Source: Antedon mediterranea
Taxonomy: Eukaryota; Echinodermata; Crinoidea; Comatulida; Antedonidae
DNA length: 64,000 nt
Assembly: GCF_964355755.1 (NCBI RefSeq)
Contig: NC_092670.1
Coordinates: forward strand, 32,721,795-32,785,794
Direction: 5' to 3'
This document shows, piece by piece, positions 1-12,629 of this stretch (position 1 is the stretch's first letter; every line of letters starts with the position of its first letter). The notes under the pieces were generated by a model that ran no database searches, was not told the origin of the DNA, and was given only the letters and a program-made list of their open reading frames with translations. The position numbers and the translations under genes are program-made.

Positions 1-1740
1 AATAAATAAAATTAAACATGATGTATACTACTGTACTCTATACATACGTTATCGGTAGTAAAGCTTGATTCCCACTAGAACGTAACGCAAGGACGTAAAC
101 GCAACGCAAGCGTTTTAACCAATGACAAGCGAAGATAGCACTCACAAGCGAATAAGCCATCGCGTTGCTTTACGTCCTTGTGTTGCGTCGCTAGTGGGAA
201 CCACGCTTAACTGTACAAAACATGAATGTAGAATGTGGTATTGATTTAACAATAACTATACTTGGTTTCATTATTTACAAAGTACATCCAGGGTACGTTA
301 TCTGCAAAAAATATCCAGGGGACGTTATTTGCGCAAGATATCCAGGGAACATTATTTGCTTAACGTATTGCGAGATTATTATCTGTGCAAAATATCATAG
401 AAACGTTACCCGCTAACTACCTATTTATCTCTCCTATTTCGATTGCCATGTTCTAACATTATTATGACAATACAATAAAAAAAATAAGCTTTGCTTGTCT
501 CGTTTGGTTCATTGTGTGTAGTTGGTCGCTTTCTTGTCGATGCTTTTATTGTAGAACGTAATTGATTTATTTTTCTCTGTTCTGGGTTTACCAACTAGCA
601 TAGGTGTTTAGCACCTGTTTGGTCTTTCCGTGTCTCCTTTTATAATTGTTTTGTCTTCATTGTTATGTATATGGCAGAAATTGAATAAATAAAAAAAAAT
701 TAAATTAAATTAAACATGATGTATACTACTGTACTCTATACATTACGTTATCGGTAGTAAAGCTTGATTCCCACTAGAACGTAACGCAAGAACGTAAACG
801 CAACGCAAGCGTTTTAACCAATGACAAGCGAAGATAGCACTCACAAGCGAATAAGCCATCGCGTTGCGTTACGTCCTTGTGTTGCGTCGCTAGTGGGAAC
901 CACGCTTAACTTTACAAAACATGAATGTAGAATGTGGTATTGATTTAACAATAACTATACTTGGTTTCATTATTCATAAAGTACATCCAGGGTACGTTAT
1001 CTGCAAAAAATATCCAGGGGACGTTATTTGCGCAAGATATCCAGGGAACATTATCTGCTTAACGTATTGCGAGATTATTATCTGGGCAAAATATCATAGA
1101 AACGTTACCCGCTAACTACCTATCTCTCCTATTTCGATTGCCATGTTCTAACATTATTATGACAATACAATAAAAAAAATAAGCTTTGCTTGTCTCGTTT
1201 GGTTCATTGTGTGTAGTTGGTCGCTTTCTTGTCGATGCTTTTATTGTAGAACGTAATTGATTTATTTTTCTCTGTTCTGGGTTTACCAACTAGCATAGGT
1301 GTTTAGCACCTGTTTGGTCTTTCCGTGTCTCCTTTTATAATTGTTTTGTCTTCATTGTTATGTATATGGCAGAAATTGAATAAATAAAAAAAAATAAAAT
1401 TAAATTAAACATGATGTATACTACTGTACTCTATACATTACGTTATCGGTAGTAAAGCTTGATTGCCACTAGAACGTAACGCAAGGACGTAAACGCAACG
1501 CAAGCGTTTTAACCAATGACAAGCGAAGATAGCACTCACAAGCGAATAAGCCATCGCGTTGCTTTACGTCCTTGTGTTGCGTCGCTAGTGGGAACCACGC
1601 TTAACTGTACAAAACATGAATGTAGAATGTGGTATTGATTTAACAATAGCTATACTTGGTTTCATTATTTACAAAGTACATCCAGAGTACGTTATCTGCG
1701 AAAAATATCCAGGGGACGTTATTTGCGCAAGATATCCAGG
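1..1740. repeat. Tandem array of a ~698-bp unit (about 2.5 copies)
   Basis: The same sequence begins near 1, 700 and 1397; the third copy stops abruptly near 1740. Copies differ by scattered substitutions only. Each unit holds a fold-back segment (62-211 in copy 1) whose arms, starting CCCACTAG.ACGTAACGCAA, are inverted repeats of one another, so it resembles a hairpin MITE captured in the repeat. Each unit also holds a degenerate 27-bp repeat (TATCCAGGGGACGTTATTTG...) that stays open for 64 codons (222-416, 921-1115) and would read as a nine-residue YPGxVIC repeat. No signal peptide or known domain is visible, so I treat that reading frame as incidental. Confidence 0.9.
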
Positions 1741-2005
1741 GACTTTTCTAAAGATCATCTATAATCAAGATTTATCATTTTAAATTTATGAAAACTATGA
1801 TACAGGATAACTTTTAATTAATGCCCATGTAATTTGTAAAGTAATAAAACCATAATAATATATTAATAAAGAGTCAAGAGTCCACAGTTGATTGTTCAAT
1901 CGTATACCTAAATGGTTGAATGATGATGAAAGGGGAAATCGTTCCCAAAACAGGCAAATAGTTCAGCCATATTCCTCTTAATATTATGATGAACAATGGG
2001 TTTTC

Positions 2006-3516
2006 TTACGGTAAATAAGTACTGCTATATATATGTTCGATTTGGCGTCTTGTAAGGGAATGTTGAAATATTTTCAGTTCATCTATTTTGCCATAGAAGG
2101 AGTTCTGGTCGCAATTCGGATGATCTTGTCCAATATAAATAGAAGACGTCGCAACAAGAATAGTACCCGTACAACAGCCATTGCAGTCTTGCACCTCACT
2201 GTCTAAGTAATATAGAGCTTGATGACCATCGTACGTGATAACAGCGTGGTAAAACTTATCAAAGGTATCAACACGGCTGACGCATCTGGTATTGCTATTA
2301 AGCTGCCATGAAACAAATCTAGTTTCGTTAACCATAAATGTGCCAATGCTCCACCGACCACCGCCACATCCAGACCAATTAGTAATCACAGTTTGACTGG
2401 TAGTGTAATTAGTATCACGATAAAACCAAACACTGATGGCAAACTCTAAGCCTAGATTAACATGAAATGCTTCCAACTCGACCGATTGGTTTCCATCAAA
2501 ATATACACTTTTACCGAGCACACCGTCTTCCTGTATCAATAGACTAAATAAACTGAACTGTGAATGAACAAGAACTTTTCTTTCAATTCCCAATATCTCA
2601 AATGTGTCATTTTCAAAACCGTAATAAATAGAGATCTCAGTGGGCACCAACGTATATGTGGTGGTACTAGATTTTGTTGTATATTTGATATCAATGGTCG
2701 ATGTATCAGCTGTCTGGTTACCCTTTTTATATTTAACACATTTTCTTTCTCCTACAATTTGAACACACCGATAACCTTCCGATAATTTTAGCAATGTTTG
2801 GTTGACGCTGGGACAGATGTCTCTAGAAACAACCGCATCTGCCTTTTGGTATGTTGAACCAATTGTTATAAATATCTACAATAAAACATTAATATCATTT
2901 AAAAAGACAGAATTATAGTACAGTTTTCAAATAAATTAGTATTTTACCATGTTTTATTTAAAGATGTAGTGCCTCAAAAAAACATGAAAAATAAAGTCAA
3001 ACTTTAAATAGGCCATTTTGGAATTTATTTGTTATTCACTTCTGTAAAAAAAAACCCAAAACAAACCTAAAAAAATTATTTCACTTATAAAAAAACAAAA
3101 GAAACGATTTAAACAAACAATTTGAGGCCTTTTTTGCTTTTTAGATCCAGTTTTTGGTCAAAGTGAATAACTATAATTATTACGTGACATTAAAATGAGA
3201 TATTAAAAAAAAAAATTGAAAAACAAGGCCATATACTGTACATGGCTGCAGTCGCGTGCTCATTGAGTTAGTGTTTACCGACCGACCGACCGACCGACCA
3301 TCCGACCGACATACTAGTAGTGAGATGTAGAGTCGCGTTTCAGGCGACTAAAAACCCCAACATTTAGGGGGACAATTTGTTCAACATTTAAAAGATCATT
3401 TTTATATTATTGAACAATATTTATAACTAAAATATCCGTAAAATTAGATTTTAACTTACCCAAACGATGGAATATAAGATTGCACAATTGGACAAATTAA
3501 TCTTAGCACAAAACAT
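2006..3516 (-). CDS. Secreted LamG-domain protein, short-stalk member (two exons)
   Basis: Exon 1 is 3460-3516 and encodes MFCAKINLSNCAILYSIVW; its donor is GTAAG at 3459. Exon 2 is 2006-2875, after a TGTAG acceptor. Joined in phase 0 they give about 308 residues. The intron splits the signal peptide, as in the other family members. After the leader comes CPSVNQT..., then GYRCVQIV and KC (the three-cysteine family motif), about 30 Ser/Thr-rich residues, then a laminin-G-3/concanavalin-A-like domain with the W.R..TNY, CGGGRWSI, AVITYDG, YIGQ and GKIDELKIF landmarks. It is the only member on the minus strand and has almost no repeated stalk, so it may be an older, diverged copy. It is probably secreted and carbohydrate- or protein-binding (inferred from the fold). 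The reading frame is intact and the splice sites are inferred. Confidence 0.82.
3265..3356. repeat. CCGA microsatellite with adjoining GAGTCGC...GCGACT hairpin
   Basis: About nine CCGA units (3278-3310) run into AGAGTCGCGTTTCAGGCGACT, whose ends are complementary, followed by AAAAA. The same arrangement recurs at 43.6 and 44.3 kb, so this is one end of a dispersed element. Confidence 0.7.
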
Positions 3517-3930
3517 ACTTGTGTTTGTCTGGTGATACAGTGTTGTATGTATATGTCACTAGCAATCATGCATCGATTCAATGGCCTGTTTACCGCTTCT
3601 GCTCGAATTTCACACTAATCAAATTTTGCTTCCTTGATATAATTTGGATGTTACTAATTAAACGTTTAGATTAATAAATACATTATCTAAACATATTGCT
3701 ATTTCTAAATAAAAGTTTTGATTGTGTTTTAATAAAAAGTAATTAGTTTCAGTATTTACATTGTGCAATAATATTATATAGTAGAACGTTGAGTGTACCC
3801 TTGTCATTTGGTTGGTTAATTTCATATCACGTTCCGTTTAGTATTATAATTTAGAATTTAAAAGTTCTAGAATGCGGAGAACTTTACATTAAGTGTGTCA
3901 ATTGTGCTCGGCTATGTCAGAAATATAATT

Positions 3931-5580
3931 TACCTCCGCCAAATAGGTATATATAGTCGATCGCGTGTGTGTTTTTCTGTTTGTTTGTTAGCCGGATTAC
4001 TAAAAAAATAATTACAATATCTTTACCAAAATGCATCATTATAGATATGTGATCAAGGACCATTCAATTAAATTGGAGGCAATCCGGACAACCAGGGTCC
4101 CAATTCTGGAACTCCTTTTAGTATTATTTTTAGACCTGCTAGTGTTAAAAGATTGGAGAGAATTTTCAAAAGACGACGAGCAGTCTTAAAGTAATAAGTA
4201 AGCTTTATTTGCATTTTCTAACTACTTGTCCAAAAAAGGCACGAATTATAATTTGTGATTTGTAACTTTAAAACACAATTTTATTTGATTTACTGTTTTT
4301 TGATACGAGCAGTTTTAAAAAAACCTATTTCTTTTCAAATTCACCCGTTTGTTTTTTGGCGTTGCTTTTCTATTGTTAACTGAACTGAAAATATTGTTAG
4401 TTGAATGGCTGGTTACATAACCATTAGACCAACTTCTCATACACATGCTTGTAGTGAAATTAGCCTGAATCACACACAGCATTTTCCCGGATAAATTTTA
4501 CAGTAGGCGGAGGTATGGGTTCCAGGACGATTCGGCACACTTTTGTGGGCCGAAACATCCCACTTTGTGTGCCGAACCTCTCACTTTTGACCAAATTCAT
4601 ATTCATTTTTTGGTATTTATCAAGTTTTTAAAGGTGCTTAACAATCCGTATTTTGACAATGTTGATATAATATATATAATAAATTACTTCAAAAACGTAA
4701 TTTTATATTCAATTCATTACTTCGAAAACCTTGTTTATTTCGTGCATTTGCCAAGCGGCCAAAAGAGGGCGTAACTTGTTTACATCGTTCGCGTGACTAA
4801 AAAATGATTATTTTCGACAATGTTTTCAAAATGTTTGCTTTGTTGCATCTTTATCCCTAGTAGTACTACCCCATAGTATCTCTGAAAATAAAGTTTGGGG
4901 AAAAAAGCAATATTTTGATGCTTATAAAATGCATTTCAAAGCCGATGAATTTAAGTTTGCAGAATCGTCTCAGGGCCGAATCAATTCCGGACCTACTGTA
5001 GGCCTACACCCACAGATAATGCCACAATGGATTCTTAACTTATACGCAACTCAATAAAACATTTTAAATTAGAGGGTACTCCGAGAGTACAAACCTGCGC
5101 CTACTGTAAAATTCCCCTACATAAAATATCCCCGGAAAATATATATACATTTTAAATTTTTTTCTGTAGTGTGCTAACTGCACACTACAGGTGTGGATGA
5201 GAGTTTGGTGTAATGGTTATGTATCCAGCCTCTCACAGATCCCTGGTTCAATTCTCGCTTGGTTTTTTTAAAATTATTATTTTTTAAATTTTCTTTGACC
5301 CTGACCCTTCAAAATGTAACTACAATTATATGATGAGTCATTGATCATTGTGGCTAAGTTTGTGAGAATCGAATACAAACTGAGTAAAATATTTTATTGT
5401 TAGTTTTGACCTATGACCTTTCCCCCTCCTCAAAATCGAACTTGTCTGAGCTTTTGGGGCATATATCATTGTGGCTAAATTTGCCAGATTGCGAGAAAAA
5501 CCGTGGCCTCCAGGCTGTTCACAGACACACACACGAACATACATACAGGGGTGAAAATATAACATCCTTGGCGGAGGTAA
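3931..5580. repeat. Dispersed element ends with CCTCCGCC / GGCGGAGG termini, plus AT-rich DNA
   Basis: TTACCTCCGCCAAATAGG at 3931 and TTGGCGGAGGTAATTAAT at 5564 are inverted relative to each other, and a third GGCGGAGG lies at 4505. These look like ends of one or more related mobile elements. I cannot set boundaries and see no coding region inside. Confidence 0.45.
5193..5269 (+). ncRNA. tRNA-derived (SINE-like or pseudo-tRNA) fragment
   Basis: TGGTGTAATGGTTA (5206-5219) resembles a tRNA D-arm/A box. GGTTCAATTCTC (5245-5256) resembles a B box, and a run of T follows. The acceptor and T stems do not pair properly, so it is not a functional tRNA. A perfect 11-bp inverted repeat (5164-5174 with 5180-5190) lies just upstream. 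Confidence 0.35.
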
Positions 5581-5934
5581 TTAATACCAACAGACAAATC
5601 AATAATATAACAAACCATCTATCCAATTGTAATGAAGAGGTAAATGTTAGATTTGATTCTTAATACCTAAACAATATAAACGATCAATATCTAATATATA
5701 AATTTACGTAAGGGCAAAATTCGGTAAATTGCGCGTCGCACTACCAGATCTTAAGGCAAAATTAGATAACAATATTATTATTCGTCTTTCTCCCTCTTGC
5801 TGGATGCCCGCAAAGTTGATTTTAACGATTACAGCGATTTCAGAACAAAGCAGAGCGGCTGGTCTTTGCGTGTGGACGGGATCAGCCCTCGGATGGTTTA
5901 TTGAAAGATCTCCATTGGCTTCATAAAAAAAAAA

Positions 5935-6300
5935 AAGAATTTTGTACAAAGTTATTGTTTTTATTTATAACTGTATTTACTCTGTTGTTCCTTTGTACAT
6001 GTTTGATTTAATTAAGTTTAACCGTGACCATGAGCTTTCATTTTATTACAGGTGTCGAATTCGCTCCTCTAATGACCCCACCCGACTTTTCGTTCCACGA
6101 TCTAATCGGAAAGCTGGTGACAATGCGTTTTCTGTCGCCACTCCACGGATCTGGAACGCGATACCTGTCGATTTGAGAGGAGCGAATTCGGAACCTCTAT
6201 TTAAACGTCAACGTAAAACTTTTCCTTTTAATTAATTACTTAGTATTGTTAGGCGCTCTGTTCTTTGTAGAACGCCATATAAAAACCTGTATAGAATAGA
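5935..6300 (+). mobile_element. Non-LTR retrotransposon 3' fragment (end of reverse transcriptase ORF)
   Basis: The frame ending at 6235 carries the typical tail of a LINE reverse-transcriptase protein: RSSNDPTRLFVPRSNRKAGD, FSVATPRIWNAIP and a final FKRQRKT. The element ends in an AATAGAATAG-type tail at about 6300, directly beside the start of the large duplication. It is truncated at its 5' end and inactive. Another dispersed repeat terminus (AAATTTACGTAAGGGCAAAA, 5700-5719) abuts it upstream. Confidence 0.8.
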
Positions 6301-7044
6301 ATAGTTAATTAAGGAAGATGCGAAGTTTCATTGAAATAAAACAATTAGAATACCTTTGTATTAAGGCGTGAACTGAAACGCCCTGTTTATTTGTTTGTAT
6401 TTGTCATTTCCTGTTACTTAAATTTAAAAGCATTTTTCTCAAAACACTGATTGTAACAGCCAAACCTTTAGACTGATATATCTCTGGAAGTAGACTTGGT
6501 ATCAAGACAATTTTTTCATTAATTTTTACTCTTAGCGTCTACAATAGTAACAATCCAACAAATGTATATTATATCATTGTTCTATATAGATATATTTGTA
6601 TAATAGCTTTGGTGTAATTAAACTTGTGATTAGGCCTATATAATTGTTTAAAAGAGAAAGAATAAAATAGTTATTGTTGATAACAACGGAATGTTATCAG
6701 TATCGGTGTAAAAATAATAGGTTGATGTTTGATGATTAACATTTACTTTAGATTTTTTTTTTTTTTTAACATTAATTTTGTAGGCGTTTGGCGTATTTAT
6801 TTTAAGAAGTTGTTAAATTTCCAAAACGTAAAAATTTAAGTTTTTATAATTAACAACTTAAAAAAAAAATATCTTCACTCAAAATCAATTTCAATTAACA
6901 ATTAAAAAATAATAGATTAAAACAATACATAGAAATAAGAGTTTAATCAGATAAAACTTCCAAGAAAATCAAATTAAAAGGCAGAAAAGACAAGAAATTC
7001 AAATTATGGACTTACGCTCTCAGATTAGACTGGCAGCGAATTTA

Positions 7045-7880
7045 AACACTTCCAATTTGATTTGATTTGATTTGATTTATTTTGGCATCAGTACATAAAA
7101 TATCACAGACATACAATTAAAATTAGCAAATATAAAAATACCAAAATAAAACAAGGATAACTCATAAAAGTCCTCTACGGACTTGTTTCCAATGAGGTCC
7201 TTTGAAAGAACAGCAAAAGACAAACAATGCAACATATAAAAATTACAAAAAAACAGCAAAAATGACAATCGAAAAAAGAAGAAGCGCTTATTAAATAGTT
7301 TCTAGAGCTAGTGAACGTTCATGTAGATACTTTTTAACTTTACTTTTAAAACAACAAACAGTTTGTGATTCCTTAATGTTAATTGGTAAATTATTCCATT
7401 CTTTAATAGCATTGTAAAAAAAGGTCACATGTGCCATTGGCTTGATAGTTGGAATTCTAAAATTAAAATTGCATCCCCTAGTATTGTAATTATGACTGTA
7501 TGAAATTCTAATAAAACGATTGCATAAATAAGGTGGACAACAATGATTATATATTTTAAAAACATGACAGACTCTAAGAATTTCGACACGGTCTTGGACT
7601 TTTAACATACCAACGTCGTTTAGCTGAGATTGACCAACATGAGATCGGGGACCTAACTTTTTTATAAAACGAACCATTTTGTTTTGAGTCGTTTGTAATT
7701 TTGATTTTAAATTTTTATTTACCGTAGAAGACCATGAGCAAACCGAAAATTCAAACATCGGTTGGATTAAAGCAAAACTAAGAATTTTGCGACAATGTGA
7801 ATTAAGAAATGATGATTGGCGGTACAGAAATTTCAGTCTGCCGTTTGCTTTGTTTATAAACATAAACTTATTAATCTTTT
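7045..7880 (-). mobile_element. Non-LTR retrotransposon 3' fragment, copy 1
   Basis: A 190-codon frame (7291-7863) reads as the C-terminal part of a LINE reverse transcriptase: a FLNSHCRKILSFALIQPMF segment, KLQTTQNKMVRFI, then EWNNLP and CFKSKVKKYL near the end. The 3' end lies by the run of TTTGATTTGATTTGATTT at about 7055, a simple-repeat tail. The 5' part is missing, so this is a dead-on-arrival copy. It was already present before the segmental duplication, since the same truncation occurs at 16.0-16.8 kb. Confidence 0.85.
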
Positions 7881-9279
7881 TCGATCTGCTTTTTTAAGTT
7901 GTTACTTTTCTTGAATGTAAGTAATTCCAAATAATTTAGCAACAATTTCGGATAATAAGAAACAACGGTGCATCAAGATACATCTTTAAAAATTAAAACG
8001 CAGTGGTGACCATGGTTACTGTGAGTATTGTATTGAAGGGCAATAGTTGAATTTGTGACCTATTGTGCATATTCTTAATCAAAGATGAAGAATTGGTTAA
8101 ATTGATAGACTTGCAATGAAATTGTATGTTCTCATCAAATGGAATAATTTTAATTAAAATTGACATTAAATAGTTCAATTATTCGTTCAAATATAAGAGA
8201 AAATCCCCCAAAAAACTTAGCTTCACGTGTATTTCATAGAATATAAAAATAAAAAAATGAAATATTATTATTTGAAAAATTGAATTATTTAACCGCCTTT
8301 AGGAATACAAGTTATATTATTTTAGTTTAAAAAAATCTGCCCATGACTACTAAATAATTAGCACTATAACGATTTCCGTATACCTGAATTTGGCGTAGTC
8401 GCAAAAACTCTCACAACGCTGATTGATTTGTAGGTGTGCGTGCTTGTTCGTTACTTCGATTGCTTTTCTGTCTTATACCGTGTCGTAAATATATAAATAG
8501 AGTTCGCAATTGACACGGAATTATGATTTTGACATGTTTTATTGTATGATTCCCTTTGATCATGGCTGTTTTCTCATTATTGATAATTCGAAATACCAAT
8601 GTATTATTCTGATGAGATTACGTACTACAGTACGAAGATGATTTTTCAAAATCATTCAACCGCATTTAAAAGTGAGACAATTACGTTTTATGAAATATGA
8701 CTTCTTATTTTTATGAGCGCATGCGCTGCGTAAACGTTGTTTTCATTGTGCTTCTGTCAAATTGAGAAACAATATGTGATGTTTATTATACATTGTTGTC
8801 TTTATTTCATTCAAGTAAACAATGGTGAAGTTGACAACTATTCATAAATAATAACAAAGAAAAAATATACACAGTATAACAAAAACAATCACGTTACCAA
8901 TTTAGAAAACAAAAAAGAACAATACCGTTGAGCTACTGGGGTCTTACGCTAGGCAAATGTAAAAAATAAGGTGGACACGAGTCGACCTTTCCAAAATTCA
9001 GTACAATATTCTGCTGGCATTTACTTTAGAATCAGTGGCACACACCTTTTGGTGTAGTCTGGGTCCCAGACGGAGTTTTGATTTAATTTAGTAAAAAGAT
9101 AAATATTTTGGCACATGTGGCATTTCATACGTATACTACTTGATCTTGTATTTTCAGACAAAATCGAAACGTCGACTGATTGACTAACATAAAAAAGACA
9201 ATAAATATAGACTTGGGGCAAGTCTACTTTCGGCGATGCGTCCATACAATAAACAACAAAATATACAAAGTATAAAAGG

Positions 9280-9280
<1 letters not shown>
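7881..9280. other. AT-rich duplicated DNA, no gene seen
   Basis: It is matched closely at 16810-18190. Short open frames are conserved between the copies only because the whole region is recently duplicated. I see no domain, tRNA or splice-consistent gene. Confidence 0.6.

Positions 9281-9317
<37 letters not shown>
9280..9317. repeat. (TA)n microsatellite
   Basis: A pure TA run of about 18 units. The paralogous run is at 18200-18232. Confidence 0.95.
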
Positions 9318-9318
<1 letters not shown>

Positions 9319-10120
9319 CAGTAGGCCTATTCACAAACCATTTCGCACGTACAGTAAATATGGTATAATAACCCATAGCTGTTTATTTTTTAATTTTAAT
9401 GTCAATCAATGAGAAATGATTATGTAAAGAAAACAAGATAAATCGCAGTAATTAACCTTGGATACTGTGATTAATTTTATTAAACGTCAATCTTTTGTTG
9501 TGTGTACAAATTCTTAATTAAAGATAACGTATTGATTATATTTTATCAAATTTTATTATAATTGTATGTTAGTTAAATTGACATGATTGAATATTTCAAT
9601 TATTCGTTCATATAAAATTTACACTTATAATAAGTATATTAATAAATCTAGTTCAAACTAAAACGAGCGAAATGCATAGACCAAGCAATCTGATTTGGAT
9701 GCATGAGAGGAGGTGACACAATAACACTCTCTTGCTATAACCTAACCTTACATGATACAGGCAACACATGTGATACAATTGAGAAGCTGTATTACCGAAT
9801 ATTTCTATGATATTGAGCAATACTGTATGTTGAGAATCGGGTAAATATCCCTCAAATGAAAAAGGTCGGACAATTTCAGAGACTGGAATCCCAAGGACTT
9901 ACACAAAGAGATTGTGTGCTATGACATAAAACATTAAAAAAAATGATAAATTCAAATTTAAAATGATGGTCCTATACTTTTACTATGGTTCAATAATAAT
10001 TTACAATTAACTAGTACATTCTTTGTCTTGCTGTTATTTTTTCTGGCAATATTTTAGTCACTAGTTTCGTTTGTTGGACGTATAAGACCATCCTTTACGT
10101 TGCTCTGTCACTACTAATAA

Positions 10121-10292
10121 AGCTTGGTTCCCAATAAGATGCAACGCAAAGACATAACGCAACCCAAGTCATTTGACCAGCCAGGAAAGAGTGAAATTTC
10201 CCTGATTTGACCCATTCATAAGCGATGGATTATTCCAACAGTCGTTTGTCATTCAGTTCAACTCGACTGCGTTGCGTCTATGTCTTTCGCTC
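10121..10292. repeat. Diverged copy of the fold-back element in the 698-bp array
   Basis: GCTTGGTTCCCAATAAGATG at its left end and GCGTTGCGTCTATGTCTTTC at its right end are diverged versions of the inverted arms at 62-211. This shows the hairpin is dispersed independently of the 698-bp array. Confidence 0.6.
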
Positions 10293-10334
10293 TGAATATA
10301 GGCCTACTATGTTATATATGCAGTAAATAACAAC

Positions 10335-12489
10335 TTATTTGTTTATTTCAATGTATTCATAATGCTTGTATTGGTCATCATGATTGATTTTACTTTTAGG
10401 AATCTCCCTCGCTGATTGACTATTCAATGAACACGACATCAGATCGTTGACACTTATTGATTGACACTCTTCAATCCACTGGCATAATCTAAGACACGTG
10501 AGTAAAGACTTAACTGGCAACGTTCTTATCACATAATCAGACATGAAAATGTTGTCGAAGAACTGCATTAATCCAATTATCTTCAGGCCTGAAAGAAGAA
10601 ACCAGGGGAACCAGTGTCAGTAGTTGACATACCAAAGTACAATTGGTACAATTTAGGTTACGATATCCAATAAATGTTCATTAATTTACTGTTAAGTTAC
10701 TGTAGGTAAATGATTGAAATACCTGTACATGCTAGTGGTCCAATTGTGCTATTACCATATTCCCCATTTAAGCCCGTGTCACCATGCCGTAACTCCGTCA
10801 CTGGCAGGGTAGATATATCGTCAACATATCCATCATCGTATCTCATATTTCCATCATTTCTGCCACATTCACAAGTTTTACTTGGATCGCTGCAGTCGCC
10901 TTAAATAATAATTCCGTGTAGTATAAATCAAATAAACTATTATAATAGCGATATGCAAAATTAATTTACATACGCCTTCTTCACAAAACACCCAGTGATG
11001 TAGGTTAATCTTTTAAGAACAAAGTTTGTTACGAATTTTTGTGTACCTTGTCCTCCGAAAATATGCTCGCCGCGCGCTATGTAATTTCTGCTGGTTACGC
11101 TTCCTTGCACAACATTGTTTTTCATCGATCGAAGATGTCTCCTGTTACTTGAAAAAAGGCCTATTCTGACTCTGATGTTCATTTGGGTTTGACCAAACTG
11201 CTTTTTCAATTGTGCATTATGAATGATTTTATATACATCCAATTTTAAAAACAGCAAGGCCTGTTTGATAGCTTTGGGTAGTAGTCGCAACTTTTAAAGA
11301 CTGGAAAACGTAAAATAAACTGTTTTCCATCTCCACCACACGACACAAAAGTCAACAAAACAGAATACTAAGCTTACCTCTGTATCCGCATGCACAGCCA
11401 TGGAAACCAGTTGGACTTGCCCAGTTGTACATAGGGGTACCGTTACGTGATACCCAATAGCCAAACCCTACGATGTTTGAATGACGGCAATCATACTGTA
11501 GAAAAAAAAAGATTGGTTTGCGAACATTGTATCGCATGTTTAGGTGACTACTAGTTTGTGTACCTTATAAAGCATATCGATACCTCCATGGGCAAAGTTT
11601 TCTAGACATATAATAAACAAAACAAACGTTGAAGATACCATAATAAAAAAAATACAAAATCATCCTACTCTAATATATTGTCGACATGAGGTTGATGACT
11701 CCATTAACGCTACAATCTGCGCAATAGACATCTCGTACGTAATGTTGTGTACGAACGAACCTTTAGGTTCATATCCATTGACCTCCTCAACAAGATTACA
11801 TGTCGGTGTTATAATAGTTTTACCTGTGTAAAGGAAAATAATAATAAATTTACTTTAGTATTACTATCCGTATCAGTCATGAGTTACATAGTTTAAATTA
11901 TTTTTCAAAAAGTTGCCGGAGTTTACACACACCATAAAACGCCGGAGTTTACACACGCCACAAAACGCCGGAGTTTACACACGCCACAAAACGCCGGAGT
12001 TTACACACGCCACAAAACGCCGCAGTTTACACACACCACAAAACGCCGGAGTTTACACACGCCACAAAACGCCAGAGTTTACACACACCCAAAAACGCCG
12101 GAGTTTACACATACCACAAAACGCCGGAGCTTACACACGCCACAAAACGCCGGAGTTTCCACACACCACAAAACTCCGGAGTTTACACACACCACAAAAC
12201 TCCGGAGTTTACACACACCACAAAACCCCGGAGTTTACACACACTACACTGATTTAGCAATGTGTGAGAGTATGTTAAGATTACCAGTCAACTTTCCATC
12301 TATAACTTCGCATTCTACATAGAATGGTTCAACACCTCGCTTAAGTCCATCCGGATCAACAAGTAATAGACCGTTGTAACTTCTTTCATCGAAAATAAGA
12401 TGTTGGCAATTTTGTGGAACATATGAGGTGTTTGCCCTTAAAGCCAGATGGAGGCATACCAGAACTGTTGGAAAGTGTACTATATACAT
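10335..12489 (-). CDS. Secreted contactin-associated-like fibrinogen-related protein with PAN/apple-like C-terminus (five exons)
   Basis: Exons are 12285-12489, 11669-11823, 11378-11495, 10723-10899 and 10335-10588. All junctions are GT-AG and the phases agree, giving about 302 residues. The product starts MYIVHFPTVLVCLHLALRA, a signal peptide. Residues about 27-218 form a fibrinogen-related domain of the kind found in Caspr/neurexin-IV proteins: NCQHLIFD, LLVDPDGLKRGVEPFYVEC, a YDCR segment, WVSRNGTPMY, CACG, then KTCECGRNDG, LPVTELRHGDTG and GPLACTG. The last exon resembles a PAN/apple module (LLTCLRLCQ, CQSISV, CSLN). It is probably an extracellular recognition or matrix protein. No transmembrane segment is seen, unlike true Caspr. 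Intron 1 contains a 26-bp minisatellite. Exon boundaries are inferred by eye. Confidence 0.8.
11913..12245. repeat. 26-bp minisatellite in intron 1 of the contactin-associated-like gene
   Basis: About 12-13 copies of a GCCGGAGTTTACACACGCCA-type unit with a 26-bp period. It is shared with the duplicate at 18.8-19.1 kb. A + strand open frame across it is an artefact of the repeat. Confidence 0.95.
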
Positions 12490-12629
12490 CGCTATGAAAG
12501 ACAGAGGAGTAAAAATGGAATAAATTATGTTTATCAAAAAAAGTAATTGGAACTTTTAACAATGTGTCATATTAAGCGCTTCCAAGACCAATACAACACA
12601 TGCTGCATTTTGAAAACTAAATGGTCGTC

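Noticed and set aside
222-416. 64-codon frame repeated at 921
   Set aside because: Conserved only because the 698-bp unit is tandemly duplicated. No signal peptide or known fold; the third copy breaks it.
7077-7268. 63-codon frame conserved at 16008-16199
   Set aside because: It lies in the 3' untranslated end of a LINE and is preserved only by the recent segmental duplication.
11913-12257. 114-codon + strand frame with TPEFTH/RRSLHTP repeats
   Set aside because: It is the translation of a 26-bp minisatellite in an intron; the frame shifts each unit and changes between duplicates.
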